Shown here one piece after another: positions 53,584 to 63,877 of a stretch of DNA of 64,000 nt (the stretch's first letter is position 1; each line of letters begins with the position of its first letter). Position numbers and translations under genes: made by a program. The stretch comes from Citrobacter amalonaticus (GTDB lineage: Bacteria; Pseudomonadota; Gammaproteobacteria; Enterobacterales; Enterobacteriaceae). The DNA is taken from assembly GCF_002918555.1 (NCBI RefSeq), contig NZ_PQMB01000009.1:62001-126000 (forward strand). The letters run 5' to 3'. The notes below the pieces were generated by a model. It worked only from the letters and a program-made list of their open reading frames with translations. It made no database searches and was not told the DNA's origin.

Positions 53584-54261
53584 ATGGCCGTATCGGCAGT
53601 AATGAATGAAACCAGCGCCACCGCGCGCAGCAGTAACACGATGGGCGATACCGTCGATGAGTTAATGAATAACTTCATGACGCTTCTGGTCGCGCAGATG
53701 CAGAACCAGGATCCGACCAACCCGATGGATAACAATCAGCTGACCTCCCAGCTGACGCAGTTCCAGACGGCGGCAGGCGTTCAGCAGCTGAACACAACCG
53801 TCAGCGCGGTGGGGATGCTGGTAACCAGTATGCAGCAGATGAACGCCACCCAGTGGATTGGTCGCAACATCCTGATTGAAGGTGACTCCGTTATTTCTAA
53901 TGCGGAAGACGGTAATCAGGGCTTTGCATTCTCTCTTAGCAGCGATGCAGACGTGGTTTCCGTGGTGCTGACGGATGAGCAGGGGAATGCGTACACGGCC
54001 GATCTGAAGAACGTGAAGGCCGGCGTTCAGCAGTACACCATGGACGATCTGGAAAACTTCCAGCCAGCCGATCCAGGAACTATCGAAAACGGCAATTTCA
54101 CCGTTTCGCTTTCCGCCTCTAATTCGGATGGCAGTACACCAGAAATTGTCTCGCTCAAAAAAGCAACCGTACAGGGGGTGTCGTACACCCCAACCGGCGC
54201 GGTACTGGAACTTGGCCTGCTGGGTAATGCGACCCTGGGCGAAGTGTACCTGGTCGAGTAA
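53584..54261 (+). CDS. flgD: Hook cap and assembly protein FlgD
   Basis: A 225-residue scaffold: N-terminal FMTLLVAQMQNQDPTNPMDN then LTSQLTQFQTAAGVQQLNTT are the FlgD core, with FLIEG-type and FnIII-like domains after it. It caps the growing hook and is removed on completion. Start ATG 53584 lies eleven bp after flgC. Confidence 0.95.
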   Translation: MAVSAVMNETSATARSSNTMGDTVDELMNNFMTLLVAQMQNQDPTNPMDNNQLTSQLTQFQTAAGVQQLNTTVSAVGMLVTSMQQMNATQWIGRNILIEGDSVISNAEDGNQGFAFSLSSDADVVSVVLTDEQGNAYTADLKNVKAGVQQYTMDDLENFQPADPGTIENGNFTVSLSASNSDGSTPEIVSLKKATVQGVSYTPTGAVLELGLLGNATLGEVYLVE

Positions 54262-54302
54262 TCCACTTTTATATTTATCAATTTGCGTCAGGAAAGAAAT
54301 TA

Positions 54303-55526
54303 ATGAGTTTTTCTCAAGGACTTAGCGGACTGAACTCCGCTTCACAGGCCCTGGATGTGGTGGGCAACAACATTGCGAACTCGCAAACCGTTGGCTTTAA
54401 ATCCGGTTCCATTGCGTTTGCTGATGTTTTCGCCGGTTCACAGATCGGGATGGGCGTACAGGTTGCCGGCGTTAACCAGAACTTCAGCGACGGCGTACTG
54501 GGTCAGGGTACCAGCAACCTGGATATGGGTATTTCAGGCAACGGTTTCTTCCGCATGGTGAATGAAGCGGGAAGCGTGTTCTACAGCCGTAATGGTCAGT
54601 TCAAGAGTGATGAAAACGGCTTCATCATGAACAACCAGGGCATGTATCTGACCGGTTACCAGGCGACGGGCACGCCGCCGACTATCCAGGAAGGTGCCGC
54701 CATCGGGCCGATTCAAATTCCCTCAGGTCAGATGATGGCCAGCGCCTCAACCAGCGGCACCATGAAAGGTAACCTGGATTCAGGAACGGAAGCTGTCGAT
54801 CCGGATATTGAATTCGATCCGACCGATCCGAAAAGCTACAGCTCCGTAACGCAGGTTGACGCGTACGACAGCCAGGGCAACAAGCACACGATCAACGTGT
54901 ATTACGTGAAAAACGATGATAACACCTGGACAGCTTACTCCAGCGACACCACCTCTCCGGTGCTGGATGACGATGGTGACGTGGTGTACCAGTCCACAGA
55001 GCTGACCTTCGATGCGGCAGGCCAGCTGGTGACTAACCCGGCAACGCTGAATGTAAAGAGCGCAGGCTACAACGGTGCGGATGCGCTGGACTTCGATATC
55101 GACATGTTTGGCATGACGCAGCAGGCCACTGACACGGCGATGGACAGCCCAAGCACCAACGGCTATGCGCCTGGCATGATGAATGGCTATGTGATTGGCG
55201 ACAACGGCGAAGTGATTGCCTCTTACAGCAATGGTGAGAAGCAGGTTCTGGGTCAGGTCGTGCTGTCCAACTTTACCAACCCGGGCGGCCTGCAGTCTGA
55301 AGGCAATAACTGCTGGTCAGAAACGCCCCAGTCAGGTCAGCCGGTTAACGGTATTTCTGGCACCGGCAATCTGGGCACCCTGTACGGTAACCGTCTGGAA
55401 GCGTCGAACGTGGATCTGAGCCAGGAGATGGTCAACATGATCGTTTACCAGCGTAACTACCAGTCAAACTCGCAGACTATCCGGACACAGTCGGAACTGC
55501 TGCAGACTCTCGTAAACCTGGGCTAA
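54303..55526 (+). CDS. flgE: Hook protein FlgE
   Basis: A 407-residue hook subunit: N-terminal FSQGLSGLNSASQALDVVGN then NIANSQTVGFKSG, the middle D1-D2 domains, and the C-terminal SNVDLSQEMVNMIVYQRNYQ and TQSELLQTLVNLG. Length is near 403-407 of close relatives. Makes the universal joint. The start follows AGGAAAG by about six bases. Confidence 0.96.
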   Translation: MSFSQGLSGLNSASQALDVVGNNIANSQTVGFKSGSIAFADVFAGSQIGMGVQVAGVNQNFSDGVLGQGTSNLDMGISGNGFFRMVNEAGSVFYSRNGQFKSDENGFIMNNQGMYLTGYQATGTPPTIQEGAAIGPIQIPSGQMMASASTSGTMKGNLDSGTEAVDPDIEFDPTDPKSYSSVTQVDAYDSQGNKHTINVYYVKNDDNTWTAYSSDTTSPVLDDDGDVVYQSTELTFDAAGQLVTNPATLNVKSAGYNGADALDFDIDMFGMTQQATDTAMDSPSTNGYAPGMMNGYVIGDNGEVIASYSNGEKQVLGQVVLSNFTNPGGLQSEGNNCWSETPQSGQPVNGISGTGNLGTLYGNRLEASNVDLSQEMVNMIVYQRNYQSNSQTIRTQSELLQTLVNLG

Positions 55527-55538
55527 TGGCGGACTGAT

Positions 55539-56273
55539 ATGGATCGCGCGATTTATACCGCCATGGGGGCAGCGAATGCTGCCCTGAACCGTCAGGCGGT
55601 GACGTCTAACAACCTCGCGAATACCTCGACGCCGGGGTTTCGTGCCCAGCTCATGGCTTACCGTGCCGTGCCGGTCAACGGGCCGAGCGTAGAAACCCGC
55701 ACGCTGGTAACGGAATCGACCCCTTATCACGACAGCACCATGGGGATGATTAACCATACCGGTCGCGATCTGGACGTGGCCTTACCGCAGAGCGGCTGGC
55801 TGGCCGTCGCAACAGCGGATGGCTCTGAGGCGTATACCCGCGCCGGGAATATTGAAGTGGATGCTGATGGTCAGCTAAGCGTGCGCGGGTTTGCCCTGAT
55901 GGGGGATGGTGGTCCGATCGCCGTACCGCCACAGTCAGAAATCACCATTGCACCGGACGGCACGATCTCCGCTCTGGGAGCCGGGGATGAACCCTCCGCG
56001 ATGGCCCAGGTCGGGCGCATTAAGCTCGTCAACGCGGATATTCAGTCCATGCGCATGGGTGATGATGGCCTGTTTTACGGTAACGACGGCGAACTCGCTG
56101 CGGATCTGGAAATGAAGCTGATTCCCGGCGCCGTGGAAAGCAGCAACGTTAGCCCGGTGAAATCCATGGTGGATATGATTGCCGGTGCCCGAACCTTCGA
56201 CATGCAAATGAAAGTGATCAGCACTGTCGATGAGAACGCCCGCTCTGCTAACCAGCTACTTACCATCTCATAA
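55539..56273 (+). CDS. flgF: Proximal rod protein FlgF
   Basis: A 244-residue rod protein: [40 protein letters not shown], and C-terminal [20 protein letters not shown]. Length fits the family (about 251). Stacks between FlgC and FlgG. Twelve bp after flgE. Confidence 0.95.
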   Translation: MDRAIYTAMGAANAALNRQAVTSNNLANTSTPGFRAQLMAYRAVPVNGPSVETRTLVTESTPYHDSTMGMINHTGRDLDVALPQSGWLAVATADGSEAYTRAGNIEVDADGQLSVRGFALMGDGGPIAVPPQSEITIAPDGTISALGAGDEPSAMAQVGRIKLVNADIQSMRMGDDGLFYGNDGELAADLEMKLIPGAVESSNVSPVKSMVDMIAGARTFDMQMKVISTVDENARSANQLLTIS

Positions 56274-56293
56274 GGCCGACAGGGAGAAATACG

Positions 56294-57076
56294 ATGATTC
56301 GTTCTTTATGGATTGCCAAAACCGGTCTGGAAGCACAGCAGACCAATATGGATGTGATTTCCAACAACCTGGCAAACGTTAGTACCAACGGCTTTAAGCG
56401 TCAGCGTGCCGTGTTTGAAGACATGCTGTACCAAACGTTGCGCCAGCCGGGCGCGCAGTCTTCCGAACAGACGACGATCCCGTCGGGTCTGCAATTGGGT
56501 ACCGGGGTTCGACCGGTCGCCACCGAAAGGATCCATAGCCAGGGCAGTCTGACGCAGACCAACAACAGCAAAGATGTCGCGATTCAGGGGAAAGGCTTTT
56601 TCCAGGTTCAGTTACCTGATGGCAGCACCGCCTATTCGCGCGACGGTTCGTTCCAGTTCGATCAGAACGGCCAGCTGGTCACATCAAGTGGCTATCAGGT
56701 CCAGCCGGCGATCAACATCCCGCAGGATGCGAATACCCTGACCATTGGTAAGGACGGCATCGTGAGCGTCACCATTGTGGGTCAGACGGCACCACAGCAG
56801 GTTGGACAGTTGACGCTGGCGACGTTCATCAATGAATCGGGTCTGGAAAGCATCGGTGAAAATCTGTATCGCGAAACCCAGGCGTCCGGCGCACCGAACG
56901 AATCCACGCCGGGCCTTAACGGGGCCGGAACGCTGAGCCAGGGGTTTGTCGAAACCTCTAACGTTAACGTCGCTGAAGAGCTGGTCAACATGATCCAGAC
57001 GCAGCGAGCGTATGAAATTAATAGCAAAGCCGTCTCAACATCGGATCAGATGTTGCAGCGACTTATGCAACTTTGA
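56294..57076 (+). CDS. flgG: Distal rod protein FlgG
   Basis: A 260-residue protein exactly the E. coli length, with [40 protein letters not shown], and C-terminal [20 protein letters not shown]. It forms the distal rod that crosses the periplasm. AGGGAG precedes the ATG. Confidence 0.96.
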   Translation: MIRSLWIAKTGLEAQQTNMDVISNNLANVSTNGFKRQRAVFEDMLYQTLRQPGAQSSEQTTIPSGLQLGTGVRPVATERIHSQGSLTQTNNSKDVAIQGKGFFQVQLPDGSTAYSRDGSFQFDQNGQLVTSSGYQVQPAINIPQDANTLTIGKDGIVSVTIVGQTAPQQVGQLTLATFINESGLESIGENLYRETQASGAPNESTPGLNGAGTLSQGFVETSNVNVAEELVNMIQTQRAYEINSKAVSTSDQMLQRLMQL

Positions 57077-57136
57077 CCGCATCCCGGGTAGCGGCTTTGC
57101 TCCACGTGAGAACCGTTACCCGGGCATCCGGATGTC

Positions 57137-57889
57137 GTGAATGAAATGAAAAATCAACCTTGTTCCGTTATGACCGGGACGTCTCAACGCTGCACCCTTC
57201 CTTCCGTTTTCCAAAAGCTGGCTTGTATGTCGCTGGCGGTATTGCTGGGCGGCTGTGCGTATATCCCTCATAAGCCACTTGTAGATGGGCAGACGACTGC
57301 AAGTCCGGTTCCGGCGGCTCGTGTAACGGCGAACGGTTCGATCTTTCAAAGTGGACAGGCCATGAACTACGGCTATCAACCCTTGTTCGAGGATCGACGC
57401 CCAAGGAATGTGGGCGACACGCTGACCATCGTGTTACAGGAAAACGTCAGCGCCAGTAAAAGCTCATCGGCCAACGCGTCTCGTGACGGTTCCGCCGGTC
57501 TGAATTTTGAAACCGTGCCGCGCATGCTGAATGGTTTATTTGGTAGCGATCGCGCGAATACCGCCATCAGTGGCGACAACGGCTTTAACGGAAAAGGCGG
57601 CGCAGCCGCGCAAAATACCTTCAGTGGAACCATTACCGTCACGGTGAATCAGGTGCTTGATAACGGCAACCTCAACGTGGTGGGTGAGAAACAAATTGCC
57701 ATCAACCAGGGCACCGAATTCATCCGTTTTTCCGGCGTTGTGAATCCGCGAACCATCAGCGGCAGCAACACCGTGGTATCGACCCAGGTGGCCGATGCAC
57801 GTATCGAATATGTCGGTAACGGCTATATCAATGAAGCGCAACAGATGGGCTGGCTACAGCGTCTGTTCCTCAACGTTTCACCTTTCTAA
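57137..57889 (+). CDS. flgH: L-ring lipoprotein FlgH
   Basis: Up to 250 residues. The lipobox LLGGCAY (Cys40 from the GTG at 57137) follows a hydrophobic signal, and the mature part is very conserved: [60 protein letters not shown] and [20 protein letters not shown]. It forms the outer-membrane bushing. The start is unsure: GTG 57137, ATG 57146 and ATG 57170 are all in frame and none has a good ribosome site; family length (232) favours a later one. Confidence 0.94.
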   Translation: MNEMKNQPCSVMTGTSQRCTLPSVFQKLACMSLAVLLGGCAYIPHKPLVDGQTTASPVPAARVTANGSIFQSGQAMNYGYQPLFEDRRPRNVGDTLTIVLQENVSASKSSSANASRDGSAGLNFETVPRMLNGLFGSDRANTAISGDNGFNGKGGAAAQNTFSGTITVTVNQVLDNGNLNVVGEKQIAINQGTEFIRFSGVVNPRTISGSNTVVSTQVADARIEYVGNGYINEAQQMGWLQRLFLNVSPF

Positions 57890-57900
57890 AGGGGGGGATA

Positions 57901-59022
57901 ATGAAACACATTTTTATGACTTTATGCCTCAGCCTGTTTTGTATGGGGGTCATGATCGTTCTGCCGCAGTCGGCATACGCCGAGCGCATCCGTGACCTGA
58001 CATCCGTTCAGGGTGTGCGGAGCAACTCCCTTATGGGTTATGGCCTGGTGGTGGGCCTCGACGGTACGGGCGATCAGACGATGCAAACGCCGTTTACCAC
58101 GCAGAGCCTGAACAACATGCTCTCTCAGCTGGGGATCACGGTTCCTCCCGGAACGAATATGCAGTTGAAAAACGTCGCAGCGGTAATGGTGACCGCCGAC
58201 CTTCCTCCGTTTGCCCGCGCAGGGGAGAACATCGATGTTGTGGTCTCCTCTATGGGTAACGCCAAAAGTTTACGCGGCGGCACGCTGCTAATGACGCCGC
58301 TGAAAGGTGTGGATAATCAAATCTACGCGCTGGCGCAGGGCAACCTGCTGGTTTCAGGAACCGGCGCTCAGGGTGGCGGTAACAGTGTGCAGAGCAACCA
58401 GCTAAACGGTGCCCGTATTACCAACGGTGCAACGGTTGAGCGTGAAGTTCCTATGAACTTTGGTGAGCAGAATGTGCTTCGTTTACAGCTGAACGACGGG
58501 GATTTCTCTCTGGCGCAGCAGATCAGTGATGCCATTAACAACCGTTTTGGCGGCGGCGCCGCCATGCCGGAAGATGCCCGCGTGGTGAAACTCTTTGCCC
58601 CGATGGACAGCGCCGCGCGCGTGCGTTTCCTGGCCGATGTGCAGAATATTCAGGTCAACATTGGTCCGATGGATGCCCGCGTTATTGTGAACTCGCGCAC
58701 CGGTTCGGTCGTGATGAACCGCCATGTGCGGCTTGATGCCTGCGCGGTGGCACAGGGCGATCTGACGGTGGAAGTCTCAACGAATAATGTGGTTAACCAG
58801 CCGGATACGCCATTTGCCGGTGGGCAGACTGTGGTGACACAGGATTCTCGCGTCTCGGTCCGGGAAGGTCGCGGCTCGCTGCAACGTGTGAATACCAGTG
58901 CGGATCTGAACAACGTGATCCGGGCATTGAACAGTCTTGGCGCGACGCCAAACGACCTGATGTCCATTCTGCAGTCCATGAAAAGCGCCGGCTGTCTGCG
59001 CGCTAAGCTGGAGACTAACTAA
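57901..59022 (+). CDS. flgI: P-ring protein FlgI
   Basis: A 373-residue periplasmic protein with a signal peptide (to about QSAYA, residues 1-28). Conserved parts are [60 protein letters not shown] and the C-terminal [20 protein letters not shown]. It makes the peptidoglycan-level ring with help from FlgA. Start ATG is preceded by AAAGGGGGGG. Overlaps flgJ by one base. Confidence 0.96.
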   Translation: MKHIFMTLCLSLFCMGVMIVLPQSAYAERIRDLTSVQGVRSNSLMGYGLVVGLDGTGDQTMQTPFTTQSLNNMLSQLGITVPPGTNMQLKNVAAVMVTADLPPFARAGENIDVVVSSMGNAKSLRGGTLLMTPLKGVDNQIYALAQGNLLVSGTGAQGGGNSVQSNQLNGARITNGATVEREVPMNFGEQNVLRLQLNDGDFSLAQQISDAINNRFGGGAAMPEDARVVKLFAPMDSAARVRFLADVQNIQVNIGPMDARVIVNSRTGSVVMNRHVRLDACAVAQGDLTVEVSTNNVVNQPDTPFAGGQTVVTQDSRVSVREGRGSLQRVNTSADLNNVIRALNSLGATPNDLMSILQSMKSAGCLRAKLETN

Positions 59023-59975
59023 TGAACAGCTCGTCATTACAGGGGGGCGCTGCGTTTGATCTTCGCACCCTCGATTCGCTGAAGCGGGCGTCGAGGGAAG
59101 ATCCGCAGGAAGGCTTAAAGGCGGCGGCAAAACAGATGGAGGGCATGTTTGTGCAGATGATGCTCAAAAGCATGCGCGAGGCATCCTTCAAAGACGGTCT
59201 GTTCAATACGCAGCAGACCGAGATGTTCACCTCCATGTATGACCAGCAGATTTCTCAGGAGATTGCCGCCAAAGGCAATCTCGGCCTGGCTGATATGATG
59301 CTGAAGCAGATGGGGGTTGACCCGTCGGAAGGTAAAGCGGTAACCGAAACGGCCTATGTGCCGCTTTCGTTGGATACGTCTTCATTTAAGCCTTCACCTC
59401 AGCGTCCTGTGCAGCAGGAGAATAAAGAGGTTCAGGGAGAAACGGCGCGGGCGCGTTTTGCCAACCGCAGCATAAAAAGTGACAGCTTCATCTCGCGGCT
59501 GATGACGCCAGCCATTGAAGCTTCGCAGAAAAGCGGTATTCCTCATCAGCTGATTATTGCACAGGCCGCACTTGAGTCGGGCTGGGGCAACCGTGAAATC
59601 CTGACGCAGGAAGGCAAACCGAGCCATAACCTGTTTGGTATTAAGGCGACCGGCAACTGGAAAGGGAAGACGACGGAAATCACCACCACGGAGTACGTCA
59701 ACGGCAAGGCGCAAAAAGTGAAAGCCGCCTTCCGCGTCTACGACTCCTATTCACACGCCCTGGAAGACTACGCGTCGCTCCTGTCCAGAAATCCGCGCTA
59801 TCAGAATGTGGTCCGTGCATCGTCGCTCGAGGGGGCCGCTCATGCATTGCAGTCGGGGGGTTATGCCACTGACCCGAAATACGCCAAAAAACTGATCTCC
59901 GTGATACAACAAGTTAAACAAAATGTAAATGAAGCGTTAAATGCGTACAAAAACGACCTTTCTTCGATTTTTTAG
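59022..59975 (+). CDS. flgJ: Rod cap and peptidoglycan hydrolase FlgJ
   Basis: A 317-residue two-domain protein. The N-terminal rod-cap domain includes LKAAAKQMEGMFVQMMLKSM and MYDQQISQEIAAKGNLGLAD. The C-terminal glucosaminidase has the catalytic Glu in IAQAALESGWGNREIL (about residue 187) and the SHNLFGIKATGNWKGK motif. It opens the wall for the rod. The last gene of the flgB operon. Confidence 0.95.
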   Translation: MNSSSLQGGAAFDLRTLDSLKRASREDPQEGLKAAAKQMEGMFVQMMLKSMREASFKDGLFNTQQTEMFTSMYDQQISQEIAAKGNLGLADMMLKQMGVDPSEGKAVTETAYVPLSLDTSSFKPSPQRPVQQENKEVQGETARARFANRSIKSDSFISRLMTPAIEASQKSGIPHQLIIAQAALESGWGNREILTQEGKPSHNLFGIKATGNWKGKTTEITTTEYVNGKAQKVKAAFRVYDSYSHALEDYASLLSRNPRYQNVVRASSLEGAAHALQSGGYATDPKYAKKLISVIQQVKQNVNEALNAYKNDLSSIF

Positions 59976-59986
59976 TGGCTTAGTGT

Positions 59987-60013
59987 TTTAGTTATTTTTA
60001 CAGGCACCGATAG
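59987..60013 (+). promoter_or_regulatory. Sigma-28 (FliA) promoter of flgKL
   Basis: TTTAGTTA-N11-ACCGATAG, 87 bp upstream of flgK. The -35 is identical to that of the flgM promoter and the spacing is the same. Gives late expression of the junction proteins. Confidence 0.75.
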
Positions 60014-60100
60014 ATCAATAAGAGAGTGAGAATTTTCGCAGTTCGGTAAAGATGTTTAAAACCTTTCAGGTTCCGGACACAGAAGAGAGCACGAGAAACG

Positions 60101-61744
60101 ATGAATCTGATGTATTTGGCTCAAAGTGGCCTAAGTTCTGCACAATCGGCACTGAACGTTGTCGGTAACAACCTGAGCAATGCGATGACACCCGGCTACA
60201 GCCGTCAGCACATCCTGCTGGGAGAAGCTGGCGGCAAAACCACGGGCTATGGCTATTTTGGCTATGGTGTTCAGGTTAATGGCGTACAGCGTGCCTACGA
60301 CGCCTTTGTCAATAACCAAGTACGCAGCGCGGCGACAGAGTATCAGTCGATGGCCAGCCGCTACGAGCAGCTGAGCCAGATTGACAACATGCTGGGCGAT
60401 GACACCTACAACATCTCTGTTTCTATGGGCGCCATGTTCGGCGCGATGGAAAAAATGAGCAGTGACCCGGTGAGTGCCGCAGCCCGCCAGGAAACGCTGT
60501 CTCAGTTCAATGCGCTGTCTTATCAATACCAGACCAACAGCAAGACGCTGAACGGCTTGGAAAAAAGCACCAATACTCAAATTACCCAAAGTGTTGATGA
60601 AATTAACGCCACGGCGGAACAGCTGGCGAAGCTGAACCAGGAAATTGCCAAGATCCATGGGCAAACGGGAACGATTCCTCCGAACCTGATGGATCAGCGT
60701 GACCAGCTCCTCAGCAAACTTAACGACCACGTGGGGATTCGCGTAACGGAAAACCCAACCACCGGCCGTGTCGATGTCACGATGGCGAACGGTTTACCGC
60801 TCGTGAACGGCGATCGCTCTTACAAGCTGGAAGCGTCCCCGGCGGCTGAAAATCCGAATAAAATCGTGGTTTCCTACGTGGATGCATCCGGCAACGCGCT
60901 GCCGTTAGACGAATCTAAAATCACTACCGGGAAGCTTGGCGGCCTGTTCAAGTTCCGCAACGAAGATCTGGAAGATTCCCGTAACCAGCTGAACATGCTG
61001 GCGTTACAAATGGCAAATCGCCTGAATGAGGTAAACCAGCAGGGTTATGACCTGAATGGCAACCCGGGTGGCGACATCTTCAATATTCCCGATCCTGTCG
61101 CGCTGGTGAACCGCAACAACACCGGGGATGCCGATCTTAAGACAACCTATACCGACGTAAGCCAGGTAAAAGCCCAGGACTATACGCTGACCTTTAAAGG
61201 ACCAGACGCGAACGACTGGGAAGTGAAGGACAGCTACGGCGCGATTGTCCCGACGACGATCGGAGAGTACGGCGAGCTGATGTTCGACGGTATTTCGGTG
61301 TCTCCTCAGGGAAATCCGCAGGAAAATGATAGCTTTATCCTCAACCCGGTTGCCGGCGTAGCGGATAAATTGAGCGTCGCCATCACTGATGGCAATCAGA
61401 TTGCCGCCTCCAGCTCTCCCGATCCTGACGATGAGAGCAACAACGAAAATATAAAGGCAATGATCGCCATTAAAGATGAAGCGCTCATTGGTAAATCGAC
61501 GCTCACCGAAGCGTACGCGAGCCTGGTCAGCTCCGTGGGTTCAGCCATGACGGCGCTGAAAGCCAACGCCAGCACCAGTGCGAAAACGTATGAAGCCATG
61601 CTTTATCAGCAGCAGGCCATTTCCGGCGTAGATCTGAACGAGGAATACATCAATTTGCAGATGTACTCTCAGTACTACCAGGCAAATGCGCAGGTCCTTC
61701 AGACCGCCACAACGCTGTTTGACACCATTTTAAGTATCCGATAA
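60101..61744 (+). CDS. flgK: Hook-filament junction protein FlgK (HAP1)
   Basis: A 547-residue protein, the same length as E. coli FlgK. N-terminal MNLMYLAQSGLSSAQSALNV and VGNNLSNAMTPGYSRQHILL; C-terminal DLNEEYINLQMYSQYYQANA and QVLQTATTLFDTILSIR. It links hook to filament and is delivered by FlgN. A sigma-28 promoter is upstream. Confidence 0.96.
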   Translation: MNLMYLAQSGLSSAQSALNVVGNNLSNAMTPGYSRQHILLGEAGGKTTGYGYFGYGVQVNGVQRAYDAFVNNQVRSAATEYQSMASRYEQLSQIDNMLGDDTYNISVSMGAMFGAMEKMSSDPVSAAARQETLSQFNALSYQYQTNSKTLNGLEKSTNTQITQSVDEINATAEQLAKLNQEIAKIHGQTGTIPPNLMDQRDQLLSKLNDHVGIRVTENPTTGRVDVTMANGLPLVNGDRSYKLEASPAAENPNKIVVSYVDASGNALPLDESKITTGKLGGLFKFRNEDLEDSRNQLNMLALQMANRLNEVNQQGYDLNGNPGGDIFNIPDPVALVNRNNTGDADLKTTYTDVSQVKAQDYTLTFKGPDANDWEVKDSYGAIVPTTIGEYGELMFDGISVSPQGNPQENDSFILNPVAGVADKLSVAITDGNQIAASSSPDPDDESNNENIKAMIAIKDEALIGKSTLTEAYASLVSSVGSAMTALKANASTSAKTYEAMLYQQQAISGVDLNEEYINLQMYSQYYQANAQVLQTATTLFDTILSIR

Positions 61745-61795
61745 CCACGCCGCACTCGTCAGAATTCGAGTGAGTAATAAGATAAGGACAGCGTT

Positions 61796-62719
61796 ATGCG
61801 TCTCAGTACTCAGTATATGTATCAAAGCAATATTGATAGCTTATCGAAGGCGATGGTCGGCGGTAATGATATCTATATGCGTTTGTCTTCCGGGCAGATC
61901 CTGCTCAAACCTTCTGACGATCCTGCGGGAGCCTCTCAGGCGGTGATTTACCAGAACGCGCTGGCGTCAATAAATCAGTTTGATACATCACGTATGTATG
62001 CTTACGATTCTCTGGCTCAGGAAGACACGGTTCTCAATTCCCTCAGCAACATCATGACGCAGAATCTGTCAGAGAAAATTGTTGCTGGCGGGAACGGTAC
62101 CTATTCCGATGCAGACCGTCAGGCGCTGGCGACGGAGTTGCAGGGTATCCGCGACAACATGCTGGATCTGGCGAACAGCAAGAACAGCAACGGCCGTTAC
62201 ATTTTCGGGGGCTATAAAACGGGAACGGAACCGTTCCTGAAAGATGGTACCTATGTCGGCGGCGATACGGCAATGACGCAGCTTGTGGCGGACAGCACCG
62301 AAATGAAGGTGGGGCATACGGGCCAGGATGTGTTCATGTCCGGCACCGAACATGACATTTTTGCCGCGCTGGACGAAGCCATTGAAGCGCTGAACAAGCC
62401 GATTGAAACGGATGAAGATCGGGAAGCGTTACAAGCAACCCTCGACAGCGTCAATGTTTCCCTCAACAAGTGCATCGACAACCTGGGCAGGGTTCAGGCG
62501 GAAGTCGGGACGAGCCTCCAGCAGATTGAAAACCTGAGCTACAGTTCGGACACACAGAAAATCACGTTGCAATCTCGTTTACAGCAAACCGTCGGTTCCG
62601 ATCCGGATTCAATGATTACTTTAGTTTCACAATCCAAAATGTCTGAGTTCGCGTTGAGTTCATCGATGATGGTATTCCAGACGATGCAGCAAATGTCGAT
62701 TTTTAACATGTTAAGATAG
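61796..62719 (+). CDS. flgL: Hook-filament junction protein FlgL (HAP3)
   Basis: A 307-residue flagellin-like protein: MRLSTQYMYQSNIDSLSKAM, RLSSGQILLKPSDDPAGASQ and C-terminal SSSMMVFQTMQQMSIFNMLR. A little shorter than E. coli FlgL (317). Joins FlgK to the filament. Start ATG follows AAGGACAG. The matching flagellin gene fliC is not in the window. Confidence 0.95.
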   Translation: MRLSTQYMYQSNIDSLSKAMVGGNDIYMRLSSGQILLKPSDDPAGASQAVIYQNALASINQFDTSRMYAYDSLAQEDTVLNSLSNIMTQNLSEKIVAGGNGTYSDADRQALATELQGIRDNMLDLANSKNSNGRYIFGGYKTGTEPFLKDGTYVGGDTAMTQLVADSTEMKVGHTGQDVFMSGTEHDIFAALDEAIEALNKPIETDEDREALQATLDSVNVSLNKCIDNLGRVQAEVGTSLQQIENLSYSSDTQKITLQSRLQQTVGSDPDSMITLVSQSKMSEFALSSSMMVFQTMQQMSIFNMLR

Positions 62720-63154
62720 TGTATGTTGCATGCATTATTTTCGTGAAGTGATTTTATGGAAGCGAAATAAACTGTTACAAGTTCGTTATTAACAGGGTTG
62801 AGGGTAAAACAGTTCCCTGTTTGAAATATCGTTTTTCACCAGGTCGGGAAAGTGAAACATTAATTCATTTTGCAGGGGGCTGGGTTCCTAACTTAAATAA
62901 AAGTTAAACATCCTTAGAAAATTCCTAGTGTAGTAACGTATGCATATTGTTTGTTTTTTGTACAGGACAGGAGGTGATAGTTACCTGGGTTATCAGGTAA
63001 ACGTAAAAAACACCTCTAATGAACAGACTGTTCTTTACAAACAAAAATAAATGAAGTGTCGAATTGCGCATTAATGTTTGAGCTTATCAGGCTGTGTGAT
63101 TTTGACATTTTCAACAATAATTATGCGGTGTTTTATAATGGGAATAAAGGAATT
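62720..63154. promoter_or_regulatory. fliA upstream region
   Basis: About 430 bp without a supported gene. It contains hairpins AAACAG-TTCC-CTGTTT near 62808 and TTACCTG / CAGGTAA at 62979-63000 within the larger GAGGTG / CACCTC pair. They may form a structured fliA leader. An upstream GTG in the fliA frame at 63056 is not preferred as a start. Confidence 0.45.
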
Positions 63155-63877
63155 ATGGACGGTCTATATACCCCCGGCGGGGTCGTTGATAAAAATGAAG
63201 TGTGGGCCCGATATAGCCCATTAGTTAGACATGAAGCATTACGCCTCCAGTTACGAGTTCCTGCCAGTGTCGATCTGGATGATTTAATACAGGCAGGGGC
63301 GATTGGGTTGTTAGGGGCAATAGACGATTTTGACCCCAGTAAAGGTATTGTGCTCAGTAAATATATTACGCAGCGCGTACGCTGGGCGTTGATTGATGAG
63401 CTACGTGAACGGGACTGGGTTCCGCGACGGGTTCGCAGTAACGCAAGGGAAATTTCAGCTGTTATTCAAAGGCTTGAACAAAGTCTTGGCCGTGCGGCAA
63501 CCGAAGCGGAAGTCGCTGAAGCAATGAATATTACCTTGGAGGAATATCAGCAGATGCTGGCTGATACCAACACCAGTCAAATTTATTCTCTGGACGAGTT
63601 ACAGGAAGAAAGCCCCGAAGGCATTGAACAGTCCGATGAGCAGAATACAAAGCTCGATCCACTCAATAGCCTGATGATGAAGAAGTTATTGAAGCAGGTT
63701 TCACATGAAATCGGCATGCTCCCTGAACGTGAACAAATGTTGTTAAATCTTTATTATCAACAAGAGCTTAATATGAAAGAGATAGGTATTTTGCTGAACG
63801 TGACGGAAACCCGGGTCAGTCAGATACACAGTCAGGCGATCAAACGATTGCGTGCGCGTCTGGATGCGGGAGAATAA
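63155..63877 (+). CDS. fliA: Flagellar sigma factor FliA (sigma-28)
   Basis: A 240-residue protein from ATG 63155 (MDGLYTPGGVVDKNEVWARY), which has AAAGGA six bases upstream; length equals E. coli FliA (239). Regions: sigma 2 (PLVRHEALRLQLRVPASVDL, then DDLIQAGAIGLLGAID), RDWVPRRVRSNAREISA for region 3, and sigma 4 (LPEREQMLLNLYYQQELNMK, ETRVSQIHSQAIKRLRARL). It is noticeably diverged from chromosomal FliA. It should read the sigma-28 promoters of flgMN, flgKL and the chemoreceptor and be held by FlgM. Confidence 0.93.
   Translation: MDGLYTPGGVVDKNEVWARYSPLVRHEALRLQLRVPASVDLDDLIQAGAIGLLGAIDDFDPSKGIVLSKYITQRVRWALIDELRERDWVPRRVRSNAREISAVIQRLEQSLGRAATEAEVAEAMNITLEEYQQMLADTNTSQIYSLDELQEESPEGIEQSDEQNTKLDPLNSLMMKKLLKQVSHEIGMLPEREQMLLNLYYQQELNMKEIGILLNVTETRVSQIHSQAIKRLRARLDAGE

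Noticed and set aside
63056..63154. Upstream GTG start giving FliA 33 extra residues
   Set aside because: No conservation with FliA upstream of MDGLYTP, and the ATG at 63155 has a good ribosome site and gives the family length.
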